DNA of 59,720 nucleotides. Origin: Acidobacteriota bacterium (lineage in GTDB: Bacteria; Acidobacteriota; Terriglobia; Acidiferrales; UBA7541). Positions within the stretch are counted from its first letter, which is position 1; each line of letters begins with the position of its first letter. The stretch spans positions 1 to 59,720 of the forward strand of contig JAMCWK010000143.1 of the NCBI GenBank assembly GCA_023481105.1, in the 5' to 3' direction. Made by a program: the position numbers and the translations under genes. Below the pieces are notes generated by a model. The model was not told the origin of the DNA. It was given only the letters and a program-made list of their open reading frames with translations, and did not search any database. Positions 40,119-48,667 of this stretch are shown piece after piece.

Positions 40119-40940
40119 CTATTCCTTCACCGTTTCCGGCCGCGCGGAAATCCCCACCCGCGGACGATACCCGGCGAAAAGCTCGGCAAGGCGCTCGGCA
40201 AGCTGGTTTGGCGTGAGGTGCAGCTCGATGGCCCCGGCGGCGGCCAGCGCGATTTCGCCGGTTTCCTCGGAGACGACCACCGCCACAGCGTCGCTTTCTT
40301 CGGTGACGCCGATGGCCGCGCGGTGTCGCGTGCCGAGCTGCGTGGTAATCATGGGATTCAGCGAGAGCGGAAGGAAGCACGCTGCGGCGGCGATGCGGTT
40401 GTCCAGCAAGATCGCCGCACCGTCGTGCAGCGGCGAGCCCGGCCGGAAGATAGAGAGCAACAGGTCGTAGCTCAGTGCCGCATCCAGGGGCACGCCGCTT
40501 TCGATGTAGGTTTTCAAGCCCACCTCGCGCTCGAACACGATCAGCGCGCCGATCTTGGACTGCGAAAAATAGCGGACCGCGAGCAGGACGTCGTCATGGG
40601 ATTCGTTGAGGTCCGGTGCGTAGAAGCGCCGCCACAGCGGATTACGCCCGGCGCGGGCCAGCGCGCGTCGGATTTCTGGCTGAAACAGCACGATCAGGGC
40701 AATGGCAAAATACGGCAGCAGCGTGGTGAGCAGCCATTCCACCATCTCCAGGCGGGCCCACCGCGCCGCGTAGAAGAAAAGAACCAGCAGCAGCACGGCC
40801 ACCATCATCTGCACAGCGCGCGTGCCGCGCAGCAGCACCAGCACGTAGTAAATGATCACCGCAATGATGAAGATGTCCACGGCCGCGCGCAGATCCAGCC
40901 GCGAAAGACTCTGCCAGGGCAACTCGGCGGCCAGAAGCAT
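40119..40940 (-). CDS. cdaA: Diadenylate cyclase (c-di-AMP synthase)
   Basis: 273 residues. Three N-terminal transmembrane helices (IFIIAVIIYYVLVLL, VQMMVAVLLLVLFFYAA, LLPYFAIALIVLF) are followed by the DAC domain with DGA at 173-175 (SPLHDGAAIL) and RHR at 205-207 (GTRHRAAIG). The enzyme joins two ATP into cyclic di-AMP, which controls osmolyte transport and wall balance. The order cdaA-cdaR-glmM is the classic cluster. The start ATG 40940 has no strong ribosome site; a weak TTGCCT-N18-TAACGT promoter lies upstream. Confidence 0.95.
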   Translation of the reverse strand: MLLAAELPWQSLSRLDLRAAVDIFIIAVIIYYVLVLLRGTRAVQMMVAVLLLVLFFYAARWARLEMVEWLLTTLLPYFAIALIVLFQPEIRRALARAGRNPLWRRFYAPDLNESHDDVLLAVRYFSQSKIGALIVFEREVGLKTYIESGVPLDAALSYDLLLSIFRPGSPLHDGAAILLDNRIAAAACFLPLSLNPMITTQLGTRHRAAIGVTEESDAVAVVVSEETGEIALAAAGAIELHLTPNQLAERLAELFAGYRPRVGISARPETVKE

Positions 40941-41064
40941 GGTGGAGTGTACGTTAGCAGCGTAGAGTGAGCCGAGGCAAGCGTGGAATCAGCCGCGGGG
41001 TGTGGTAATGTACGCCTGCGCGGCGCGGAGTGGCGCAGCGAATTCCAAGCGAGAGCGGGCGGGA

Positions 41065-42129
41065 ATGTCCACGAATCCAATCCAGGTTGTGCACGCCAGG
41101 AGCAATCCGAGCCAGCGGATCATCGCCGCCGGAATCGTGCTGGCGTTTCTCTACTATGCTTCGGCGGTAGTCATCACGCTGCTGGTGTCCATCCTTTTGG
41201 CGTATTTTTTGGATCCCATGGTGGAGTGGCTGGAACGTTTTCGCGTGCCGCGCGCCGTGGGCACGCTCATCGTGCTGCTGGTGGTGACCTCTCTGATGGT
41301 GGCGATGCTATTTGTGGTGTGGGACCGCGTGGACGCCTTCGCCAAGGCCTGGCCGGAGTACAGCAAGATTCTGAAGGGCGTATCCGAGGCGCTGGACAAG
41401 CGCTTCCAGCAAATCGAAGACGCGCTCAAGGGCATCCAGCCGCAGGATCAGACCGGCAGACTGGTCGTGCAGCAGGAGCAGCCGGGCATGGTCAAAGCAC
41501 TGATCCTGCGCGGTCTGGGATCGCTCTACACCTTGCTGCTAGTGGTTTCCTTTGTGCCCTTTCTCGTGTTCTTCATGCTCGCCGCGAAACAAGATATCTG
41601 GCACGCCACCATGCAACTCTTCCCGCCGACCGAGCGTACGGGCGTGAAAGAAGCGCTCGAGGATCTCAACAAGACCTTGCGTGGCTACATCGTGGGCAAC
41701 ATTTTGGTCGCGGCCATCCTGTCCGTGGCCAGCTGGATTTTTTTCTGGATCATCGGATTGGACTATCCCTTCCTGCTGGGCATCACCTCCGGCGTGATGA
41801 ACCTGGTGCCGTACTTGGGCACGGTCATGGCGTGGGTACCGCCGCTGGTGGTGGGACTGAAGACATTCGGCACCAACTGGGCCGCCTATATCGGTATTGC
41901 CGCCATGATCACCTTCTTCCACATGATCGCCATCAACGTGCTCATCCCCAAACTCGTGGGCAAACAGGTTCACTTGAACGCGCTGGCGGTGACCATTTCT
42001 CTTCTTTTCTGGGGCTGGTTCTGGGGAGGCATGGGACTCCTGCTGGCCATCCCCATCACCGCGGCCACCAAGGTGATATGCGACCACGTGGAAGAATGGC
42101 AGCCAGTGGGCCGCTGGCTATCCACGTAG
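41065..42129 (+). CDS. AI-2E family transporter
   Basis: 354 residues, a polytopic membrane protein of the AI-2 exporter family (PerM/YdiK/TqsA fold). Features: LLVSILLAYFLDPMVEWLERF near the N-terminus, a long amphipathic middle (WPEYSKILKGVSEALDKRF), LNKTLRGYIVGNILVAAILS, and the C-terminal helices with LKTFGTNWAAYIGIAAM and KLVGKQVHLNALAV. The family exports small molecules or ions; the substrate here is unknown. ATG 41065 (GGGCGGGA upstream) is used. It is divergent from cdaA. Confidence 0.88.
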   Translation: MSTNPIQVVHARSNPSQRIIAAGIVLAFLYYASAVVITLLVSILLAYFLDPMVEWLERFRVPRAVGTLIVLLVVTSLMVAMLFVVWDRVDAFAKAWPEYSKILKGVSEALDKRFQQIEDALKGIQPQDQTGRLVVQQEQPGMVKALILRGLGSLYTLLLVVSFVPFLVFFMLAAKQDIWHATMQLFPPTERTGVKEALEDLNKTLRGYIVGNILVAAILSVASWIFFWIIGLDYPFLLGITSGVMNLVPYLGTVMAWVPPLVVGLKTFGTNWAAYIGIAAMITFFHMIAINVLIPKLVGKQVHLNALAVTISLLFWGWFWGGMGLLLAIPITAATKVICDHVEEWQPVGRWLST

Positions 42130-42236
42130 CGCCTGCATTCGGCCGCGAGCAATCATCGCTGGCGAAGCTTTGCAGCTTTCCATTCCCCGTTCGAGCAAAA
42201 ATCGAATTCGGCAGGCAATTTCTTCGGGAGGTCCGC

Positions 42237-42767
42237 ATGGCATTCATACCGCAAATCAGCGAGCAGGAAGCAAGCGGGGCCACCGCGCAGGTATACGCGG
42301 AGGTGCGAAAAACGTACGGAAAGGTGCCGGATTTTTTCGCGGTGCAGGGCATGCGGCCGGACGTGATCGCCGCGGAAGTCGGAGTGGGCGAGGCCATCCA
42401 AAAAGATGCGGCGCTTCCGCGCATGGTAAAAGAAAAAATAGGTCTGGTGGTAAGCGGAATCAATCATTCTTCCTACTGCATCGCCGTGCATTCCGAAGTG
42501 CTGCATCATCTGGGAGTGCCCAAGTCCCTTGCGCGACATTTGGCCATCGACTACCCGAGCGCGCCGGCCAGCGAGCCGGAGTTGGCCCTCTTTCGTTTTG
42601 CGCACAAATTAACGCGGCAGCCGGACGAAATCGCTGCGGGCGACGTAGAAGAACTGCGCCGCCACGGCTGGAACGACGCGCACATTCACGAAACGGTCCT
42701 GGCCGTGGCGTGGTTCAACTTCGTCAATAGAATTTCGGCGGGGCTGGGCCTGATCCCCGATTTCTAG
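42237..42767 (+). CDS. AhpD-like / carboxymuconolactone decarboxylase family protein
   Basis: 176 residues. The all-helical fold is recognised by MVKEKIGLVVSGINHSSYCIAVHSEVL, where the Cys and the following His occupy the redox site of peroxidase-related AhpD proteins. Only one Cys of the CxxC pair is present (CIAVH). PDEIAAGDVEELRRHGWND and VLAVAWFNFVNRISAGL follow the family pattern. It may act in peroxide defence, but the partner is not visible. GGGAGG lies upstream of ATG 42237. It overlaps the convergent thiE by 4 bp. Confidence 0.82.
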   Translation: MAFIPQISEQEASGATAQVYAEVRKTYGKVPDFFAVQGMRPDVIAAEVGVGEAIQKDAALPRMVKEKIGLVVSGINHSSYCIAVHSEVLHHLGVPKSLARHLAIDYPSAPASEPELALFRFAHKLTRQPDEIAAGDVEELRRHGWNDAHIHETVLAVAWFNFVNRISAGLGLIPDF

Positions 42768-43396
42768 CCGCGGTGGAGCGCTTCTGTAACAGCGGCCAGG
42801 TCTTCACATTCCTGAAATAGACGAATCGCAGCGACTCCCGCGGCTCCCGCGCGCCGGCATTCCTGTGCGTTGTCCAGCGTGATGCCGCCGATGGCCAGCA
42901 CGGGAATGCGCACCGCGCGGCAAACTTCCTCCAGCCGCGCCAGGCCCTGCGGCGGGCCGTATTTGGTTTTAGAAGGCGTGGAGAAGACCGGGCCGTAGAC
43001 AATGTAATTCGCGCCATCCCGCTCGGCGGCCGTGGCCGCGGCGAGGGAATGGCAAGAGGCGCCGAGAAGAAAAGCCTGCGAAGATGCCGGCGCATGTTTT
43101 GTGCACCACGCGGCAATTTCCGCGAGCGGCAGCGCGACGCCACCCAGATGCACGCCGCCGGCGCGAGCCGCGAGCGCCACGTCGAGGCGCCCGTTGATCA
43201 GGATGCGCGTTGCGGAGCCGCGTGCGGCGGCCACAGCTTCGCGAGCGAGCACGGCGAGGTCGCGTCCGGAAAGATCTTTCTCGCGGAGTTGAATCCAATC
43301 CACGCCCGCGGCAACTGCTCGGCGGATGACACCGAGCAAATGCTCATTTTGTGGTACAGGGAAAGAGGCGCGGTCGGTGACGTAACAGAGAATCAC
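42764..43396 (-). CDS. thiE: Thiamine-phosphate synthase
   Basis: 210 residues, TIM barrel. Motifs: YVTDRASF at the start, GVDWIQLREKDLSG, ILINGRLDVALAARAGGVHLG, YGPVFSTPSKTKYGPPQGL, and PVLAIGGITLDNAQE with GVAAIRLF. It joins hydroxymethylpyrimidine diphosphate and thiazole phosphate into thiamine phosphate. Motif spacing also resembles TenI, a ThiE-like aromatase; QLREK and the PSKTK loop favour ThiE. The start is a GTG at 43396. No other thi genes are nearby. It follows the small membrane protein by 12 bp. Confidence 0.85.
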   Translation of the reverse strand: MILCYVTDRASFPVPQNEHLLGVIRRAVAAGVDWIQLREKDLSGRDLAVLAREAVAAARGSATRILINGRLDVALAARAGGVHLGGVALPLAEIAAWCTKHAPASSQAFLLGASCHSLAAATAAERDGANYIVYGPVFSTPSKTKYGPPQGLARLEEVCRAVRIPVLAIGGITLDNAQECRRAGAAGVAAIRLFQECEDLAAVTEALHRG

Positions 43397-43408
43397 GGCC
43401 TTGGCCGA

Positions 43409-43651
43409 TCAGGACGTCGCGGGGCGCGTCGGTTTGCGGCGCCGCAGCAGCGTCGCGGCGATCCAGATGTCCAGCAGCCCCAGCCCGCTGACAGCGCCGC
43501 GCAGGTAGGAATTGAGCAGCACTGGAATCAGACCCGGATAGCGGTCCAGAAAAAAATTGCGCTCCCAAATGGTGGACCAGGGCGCCAGAACAAGCAACAC
43601 GCCCAGCTCGAAGCACAGCAGGATGACCACGACGCGCAGCAGGCGATTCAT
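43409..43651 (-). CDS. Small membrane protein of unknown function
   Basis: 80 residues with two hydrophobic segments (LLRVVVILLCFELGVLLVLAPW and GAVSGLGLLDIWIAATLL) and a basic C-terminus (RRRKPTR). I infer a two-helix membrane protein. The start may be ATG 43651 or a TTG at 43669 that overlaps the stop of the TPR gene. It sits between that gene and thiE in a tight same-strand run. Confidence 0.6.
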   Translation of the reverse strand: MNRLLRVVVILLCFELGVLLVLAPWSTIWERNFFLDRYPGLIPVLLNSYLRGAVSGLGLLDIWIAATLLRRRKPTRPATS

Positions 43652-43665
43652 GAGGGGTTGGCGGC

Positions 43666-46224
43666 TCAACTGCGCTTCTGGAGTGCGGCGATGCGCTCGG
43701 CGATGTCGCGGTAGTCAATATTCATGGCATAGACCTGGGTGAAACTCTTCAACGCGTCCTGCACGGCGCCCGCCAGCTCCTGTGCAATCCCAAGGTCATA
43801 GCGCAACGCAAGCACGGATTCCTGGTCGAGGCCGGGCGTCTGCAGGGCGCGTTCGTACCACATGGCCGCGACCTGCGGCTGGCCCTTATCCATGAACGAA
43901 AGGCCCAGCAGCGTAAAACACTGCATCGCATACCGGAACTGATGCCCGGACTGCACGGCCTTGCCCACTTTTTGAAACTCTCCGATGGCCTCTTCGAGCA
44001 GGCCCATTTCGCGGTAGGCGATGCCCAGATTGTAGTGGGTCTCCAAGTCCTCCGCTTCCTCCTCGGCGCCCATCTCCCCGAGCTGCTGGCGAAAATCGTT
44101 GAAGACTTCCTTCAGTTGATCCACGGACTCGCCCTTGCCGGCGGCGGGAGCCGCGGCGCGCGCCGCTGGCGCGGCAGCTTCCTTTGGCGCGGCAGGGCCG
44201 AGCTCGAGTTCATCCACTTCGGCGACCAGGTCATCGAGCAATTGGGCGGAAGTCATTTGCGCAGGGGGCTGCGCGGCAGCGGGTTCGGGAGGAGGGGCGG
44301 CCGGAGCAGCTTCCAGCTCGTACTCGATCACTTCCGCAGCTTCTTCCGCGGCAGGTGCTGGCGCTGCCTCTGCGGGCGCTTCGTCCAGGGAAAGCGTGAT
44401 CTCTTCCGGCGGAGCCTCCGAAGGCGGCGGGGGAAGCGGCGGAGCTTCGGCTGCGGGCTCCGTGGTCATCCGGGAAAGAGCGGCCCATTCTTCGGAGAGG
44501 TCCACTTCGTGAACGGCTTCGGCTTCACGAGGTGCTTCGGGCGCGGCGGCAGGTTCGACGCTGACTTCAGGCACCGCTTCGGCCGCGGCCACCGGAATCG
44601 TGAATTCGGCAGCGGCAGGAGTCGCCGGCGCCGCTTCCTCAGCGGTGAGGCGGGCGGCGCGCTGGAACCGCCGACCCAGCTCGGAGAAACGCGCCGCGCT
44701 GGCCGCATCGCCTTTCGCCGAATAAATCTGTTCCAGTTGCGCGGCCAGTTCCGCGGTGCGGCGGTCGTTGCCCGCGCCCAGTTGAATATCAAGTAGCTTT
44801 TCAAGGACGGTGGTGTGCCGCGGCGCGCGTTGCAGAACTTTTTCCAGTAAGTCCGCTGCCTTTTGCGTGAGGCCATAGCTGGAGAACAAATCTACGTCGG
44901 TCAGGGATTGCGAAATGAACCGCTGGGTTTCTTCGTCGAACTCTCCGCCCTCTTCTGCTGCGGCGGAAACCACGGGCTCCGTCACAGCCGGTGCGGGAGG
45001 AGCGGCTTCTTCGACCGGGGCGGAGGGTGCGGGAGCGCCTTCCAGCGCGGGCAAGCCCAGGCGTGCGCGCACTTGCTCGAGGCGGCGGCGATTATTTTCG
45101 TCCTCCGGCTCGCGCTCCATGAGTTCCTGAAAGACCGCCTGAGCGCGTTCCAGTTGCCCGGCGGCGACTAGGCTTTCGGCCAATTGGTCCAGGCCATCCT
45201 TCAAGCGGAAAGAATCGCTGGAACGGCGATACGCATCCACCAGCCACTCCAGCGGCTCGATTTGTCCGTGCAGGCGCTCGACTAGATTGTTGAGCACCTG
45301 CGTGAGGCGGTCGAAATCCGCGGCGGCCAGCATGGGCTCGCGGATCTCGTTGATCAATTCCTTTGCCCGTTCCGGCTCGCCACCGTCCAGCAAGTGCACC
45401 GCCACGTCATAAACCGCGGAGAAGCGGTCGGGTGATGCCGCGAACACTTTGCGCGCCAACTCCACGGCGCGGTCCGGCTTTTGCGCCTGGATGTAGAACT
45501 CCACCAGCAACTGTGTGGTGTCCGCGCCGGCTGAGGCATCGCCCGAGGATTCCAGCAGCGTGATCGCTTCCGGCACGTTCCCCGTGGCCGCCAGCGCGCG
45601 GGCCTTGATGGTGCGGGCGCGCGCATTGGCGGGATCGGCCTTGATGGCCAGGTCCGCAAACTTGAGAGCCTCAGAAAAATGCCCGTTGTCGAGCATGCGG
45701 TGCGCGCAGTTGAGATAGGCTACGGCCGCTTCGCCCCGCTGGTTGATGCTGATATACAGCTCGGCTAGGCGCAGTTGCACGCGCAGGTTGTCCGGCTCCA
45801 GGTCCAGCAACTGGCGCAGCACGCTGACGGCCAGTTCCGTGCGGCCCGCTCGCAAATGCATTTCCGCGAGCTGCAGGAACAGCGTGCGCGCCTCGCTCAT
45901 CACTCCCTGGGCCACGTACAGCTCCGCCAGTTTTTCCAGCGGCTTGCTTTCTTCCGGGGCGAGCTTAGCGATTTTCTTGTAGATGGCGATGGCTTTGGTG
46001 TTGAAGCCGTCGCTCAGGAAGGCCTTCGCGAGTTGCTCGAAATGCTCCAGCGCGCTTTTGGTGTCCCCGTCGCGGACGTACAGGTCTCCCACGGTCATCA
46101 GGGTGACCTGATCGTTCGGTTCATTCTTCAATATTTGCTTGTACTCGTTGATGGCCTGGGCGAGTTTGCCCTGACTGAGATACTTCTGCGCGGATTCCAG
46201 ATGCTTGTTCTTGTTATAAGCCAT
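43666..46224 (-). CDS. Large TPR-repeat protein
   Basis: 852 residues, no signal peptide. It begins AYNKNKHLESAQKYLSQGKL and carries tandem TPR units over the first ~400 residues and again near the C-terminus (ETHYNLGIAYREMGLLEEAI). Between them are low-complexity Ala/Pro/Glu stretches at ~555-690, which are likely disordered. Such proteins act as protein-protein scaffolds; here the partner is unknown. In Acidobacteriota and Deltaproteobacteria similar proteins occur near gliding or pilus genes, but none is seen here. Downstream genes of the same strand overlap or nearly touch it. Confidence 0.85.
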   Translation of the reverse strand: MAYNKNKHLESAQKYLSQGKLAQAINEYKQILKNEPNDQVTLMTVGDLYVRDGDTKSALEHFEQLAKAFLSDGFNTKAIAIYKKIAKLAPEESKPLEKLAELYVAQGVMSEARTLFLQLAEMHLRAGRTELAVSVLRQLLDLEPDNLRVQLRLAELYISINQRGEAAVAYLNCAHRMLDNGHFSEALKFADLAIKADPANARARTIKARALAATGNVPEAITLLESSGDASAGADTTQLLVEFYIQAQKPDRAVELARKVFAASPDRFSAVYDVAVHLLDGGEPERAKELINEIREPMLAAADFDRLTQVLNNLVERLHGQIEPLEWLVDAYRRSSDSFRLKDGLDQLAESLVAAGQLERAQAVFQELMEREPEDENNRRRLEQVRARLGLPALEGAPAPSAPVEEAAPPAPAVTEPVVSAAAEEGGEFDEETQRFISQSLTDVDLFSSYGLTQKAADLLEKVLQRAPRHTTVLEKLLDIQLGAGNDRRTAELAAQLEQIYSAKGDAASAARFSELGRRFQRAARLTAEEAAPATPAAAEFTIPVAAAEAVPEVSVEPAAAPEAPREAEAVHEVDLSEEWAALSRMTTEPAAEAPPLPPPPSEAPPEEITLSLDEAPAEAAPAPAAEEAAEVIEYELEAAPAAPPPEPAAAQPPAQMTSAQLLDDLVAEVDELELGPAAPKEAAAPAARAAAPAAGKGESVDQLKEVFNDFRQQLGEMGAEEEAEDLETHYNLGIAYREMGLLEEAIGEFQKVGKAVQSGHQFRYAMQCFTLLGLSFMDKGQPQVAAMWYERALQTPGLDQESVLALRYDLGIAQELAGAVQDALKSFTQVYAMNIDYRDIAERIAALQKRS

Positions 46225-46407
46225 CCGAGACTCTCAGACTGACCGCGACCGGCCGCCCCGTCGCATTGCTCCGCGCTTCTCGCACACGGAACCATCGGCC
46301 CTTGAAGCGGCGGACCGTGAGGAAACTCGGCTACGCTAGCACAGCGGATAAAGGCAGTCAATGAACCCCGTGCCCTGTTCCGTTATGTCGGGATTAGCGA
46401 CCCGGTG

Positions 46408-47067
46408 CTAGGAAGCGGCGTCGAGTGGCAGCGGAGATTGCGTGGCGGAAGCCGCCCAGCATGCGGATTCACGCACTGGCGCGAACGAGAAGCGGTGCAG
46501 CGGCGACGGGCCATGCACGCGCAGGGCTTCGAGGTGGTCGGGCGTGCCGTAGCCTTTGTTGTGCGCCAGGCCGTACTGCGGGTACTCGCGGTCGAATTCC
46601 GCCATGCGCGCGTCGCGCGCGGTCTTGGCGAGGATCGAAGCGGCGGCGATAGACACGGAACGCGCGTCGCCGTGCACGAGCGGCTTCTGCTCGAGGGTCA
46701 CGTCGAGCGACATCGCATCGAGCAGCAGGTAATCTGGCGTAATGGCCAGTTTCTCCAGTGCGGCGCGCATGGCCTGCCGGCTGGCCTGGTAGATGTTCCA
46801 CGCGTCAATCCGGGCAGCATCAATTTCCGCCACGGCCCAGGCTAATGCGTGCGCGCGGATGCGTTCGGCAAGCTCCGTGCGGCGCGCAGGAGCAATTTTT
46901 TTGGAATCATCGAGGCCGACGATTCGTCGGCGAGGATTGAGAATAACCGCGGCGGCGACTACGGGGCCGAAGAGCGCGCCGCGGCCGGCTTCGTCGAGCC
47001 CGGCGATGCGCATCCACCCGCGCTGCCGCGCTTGCCGCTCGTACCGTGTGGAGCACAGTCGGCCCAT
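46408..47067 (-). CDS. rnhB: Ribonuclease HII
   Basis: 219 residues. It cleaves RNA in RNA-DNA hybrids, including single ribonucleotides in DNA. The active-site signature is AGLDEAGRGALFGPVVAAAV, and the further acidic residues are in LLLDAMSL and ILAKTARDARM. HNKGYGTPDHLEAL is also conserved. In many bacteria rnhB follows rplS; here the two are separated by the HTH and kelch genes. An internal ATG at residue 19 (MRIAGLDEAG) is an equally good start. Confidence 0.93.
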   Translation of the reverse strand: MGRLCSTRYERQARQRGWMRIAGLDEAGRGALFGPVVAAAVILNPRRRIVGLDDSKKIAPARRTELAERIRAHALAWAVAEIDAARIDAWNIYQASRQAMRAALEKLAITPDYLLLDAMSLDVTLEQKPLVHGDARSVSIAAASILAKTARDARMAEFDREYPQYGLAHNKGYGTPDHLEALRVHGPSPLHRFSFAPVRESACWAASATQSPLPLDAAS

Positions 47068-47158
47068 CGGCGAGGAATTTTAGTACCGTTCCAACTTTTC
47101 GCGGCAGAATTTTTCCTACGAATTTCGAAGAAAAAGCAAGGAGCCCCGTCAACCGAAG

Positions 47159-48463
47159 TCACGGTTGGTTCGGGTGGATTTCCTGCCAGCCGTTTTGCGC
47201 GTCCCACTGGTGGATGCGCGGTGGGCCGTTGCGCTCAGGACATTGATCCCTGGAGTGTTTGATTTTTCCTTCTTTCTCCAACTTGTGGTGCCATTCCCAG
47301 TACCGCTCGCCGTAGCGGCTGCGTATCAGGTGAAAGTCGCGCGAGAATTCGTAAACAGCCTCGGGCGGGGCTTGGCCAAGATCACTGGGCAACTCCCATT
47401 TGATGACGGGAATGATGTCGCCCTGCGGATGGCCTCCAGCTTCATACAGAGGAGAGCCTGTGACGAGGTTGAGTTCGGACCGCGGGAAAACAAAGTATTT
47501 GCGAGGCCGTCCTGCCGGACAGTTCTTGCATGAGTAAGGTGACCCCGCTGCTTCAGGCGAAGTCCCCGAGATTTCGCCGGGATTCAGCAACGCAAGGAAC
47601 GCGCCGTCAAAGGAATTGCTCACGCCACTGACCACCAGCACTGGCCCATCGGCGCCGTCCATCAAGTAGCCTTGGGAAATCCATCCGGCGTTGAAGAATC
47701 GGCTCTCGATGTTTCCCTGCAGATCCAAAAGCAGAAGTTGCGCCGGCCACCAGGAATAGTGGCGCGTCGCCAGCAAAACTTTCGAATGATTACCCAGGCG
47801 AATGACCCCCAACAGGTTGAAACCCCACGACAGCGGGTAGTCGCTCGATCCAAAAATGAATCGATCTACCGACTGAAACTGCCACAATGGCTGGCCGCGC
47901 GGAGAGAAGAAATAAAGCGCATCGCCCTTTCCTTCTCCCAAACTCACAGTGACCAGCACTCCCGCTTCATCTTTGACGCCGGCCGAAGGCAGGACAATGC
48001 TGTTCAGGATTTTTACCTTCTCGGAGGGAAATTCGTAGGTCCACGCCACGCTGCTGTTGGGACTGATGGCCACCAACCGGTTTCCTTCTTGCAGCATTGT
48101 GGTCAGCGCCGGAGAACGCGACTCTGCGACAAGGTATGCGCCCAGCCCGGCAAATCCCAGAATCAGAAAGACCAGCACGGCACGCGCGACAACAGGCATT
48201 CGCTGCCAGAAATTCTTGAGCGGCACCTGCCAGCCCAGCGCGGGAGCAGGCTTCTCCGCGATTTCGTCTGATACCAGCGATTTCGCCAGCCATTCGTCTA
48301 TCTCATGCTTGTAGGCATACACCGTCCGCCGCTTGCCGCCGGGGATGGTGTGCACCGGCAGGCCCTTTTCCTTCTCCCACCGTAGACACGTGTGCACATC
48401 CCGGCCCAGGTACTCCGCGATCTCCTTCCATGAATCCAGTCGCGCCCGTTCGTTGGAACTCAA
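47159..48463 (-). CDS. Membrane-anchored helix-turn-helix regulator
   Basis: 434 residues. The N-terminus (SWKEIAEYLGRDVHTCLRWE, then VHTIPGGKRRTVYAYKHEID) is an excisionase/MerR-type winged helix-turn-helix. A transmembrane helix lies at ~93-115 (ARAVLVFLILGFAGLGAYLV). The C-terminal ~310 residues are predicted to be outside the membrane and have beta-propeller-like text (VLVTVSLGEGKGDALYFF, LLLLDLQGNIESRFF) plus a CKNC pair. It looks like a one-component transmembrane regulator, probably sensing envelope conditions. The start is a TTG with GGGGAG upstream. A palindromic element lies in the divergent promoter region. Confidence 0.72.
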   Translation of the reverse strand: MSSNERARLDSWKEIAEYLGRDVHTCLRWEKEKGLPVHTIPGGKRRTVYAYKHEIDEWLAKSLVSDEIAEKPAPALGWQVPLKNFWQRMPVVARAVLVFLILGFAGLGAYLVAESRSPALTTMLQEGNRLVAISPNSSVAWTYEFPSEKVKILNSIVLPSAGVKDEAGVLVTVSLGEGKGDALYFFSPRGQPLWQFQSVDRFIFGSSDYPLSWGFNLLGVIRLGNHSKVLLATRHYSWWPAQLLLLDLQGNIESRFFNAGWISQGYLMDGADGPVLVVSGVSNSFDGAFLALLNPGEISGTSPEAAGSPYSCKNCPAGRPRKYFVFPRSELNLVTGSPLYEAGGHPQGDIIPVIKWELPSDLGQAPPEAVYEFSRDFHLIRSRYGERYWEWHHKLEKEGKIKHSRDQCPERNGPPRIHQWDAQNGWQEIHPNQP

Positions 48464-48521
48464 TCCCGACTCCCCTGCTTCCGGCGCGCTTTCACCCTGC
48501 TCGCGGGCCGATTGCTCACAC

Positions 48522-48556
48522 TTGCGCAGGAATGTTCACTCTTGTGAATTGCGCAA
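48522..48556. promoter_or_regulatory. Nested inverted repeat, probable operator between divergent genes
   Basis: An outer pair TTGCGCA (48522-48528) / TGCGCAA (48550-48556) encloses an inner pair TTCAC (48535-48539) / GTGAA (48544-48548). It lies in the 204-bp space between the HTH gene and the kelch gene. I infer an operator for the neighbouring HTH regulator. Confidence 0.45.
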
Positions 48557-48667
48557 AGGTTATATCCACGGCATATCCCCGTCAAGACACAGGTACGGCT
48601 GAGGACCGCAAGAGACAGGCCGTGCTGCGTTTTTGAGGATTCCACGAATGTCACAGGGAGGAAGACC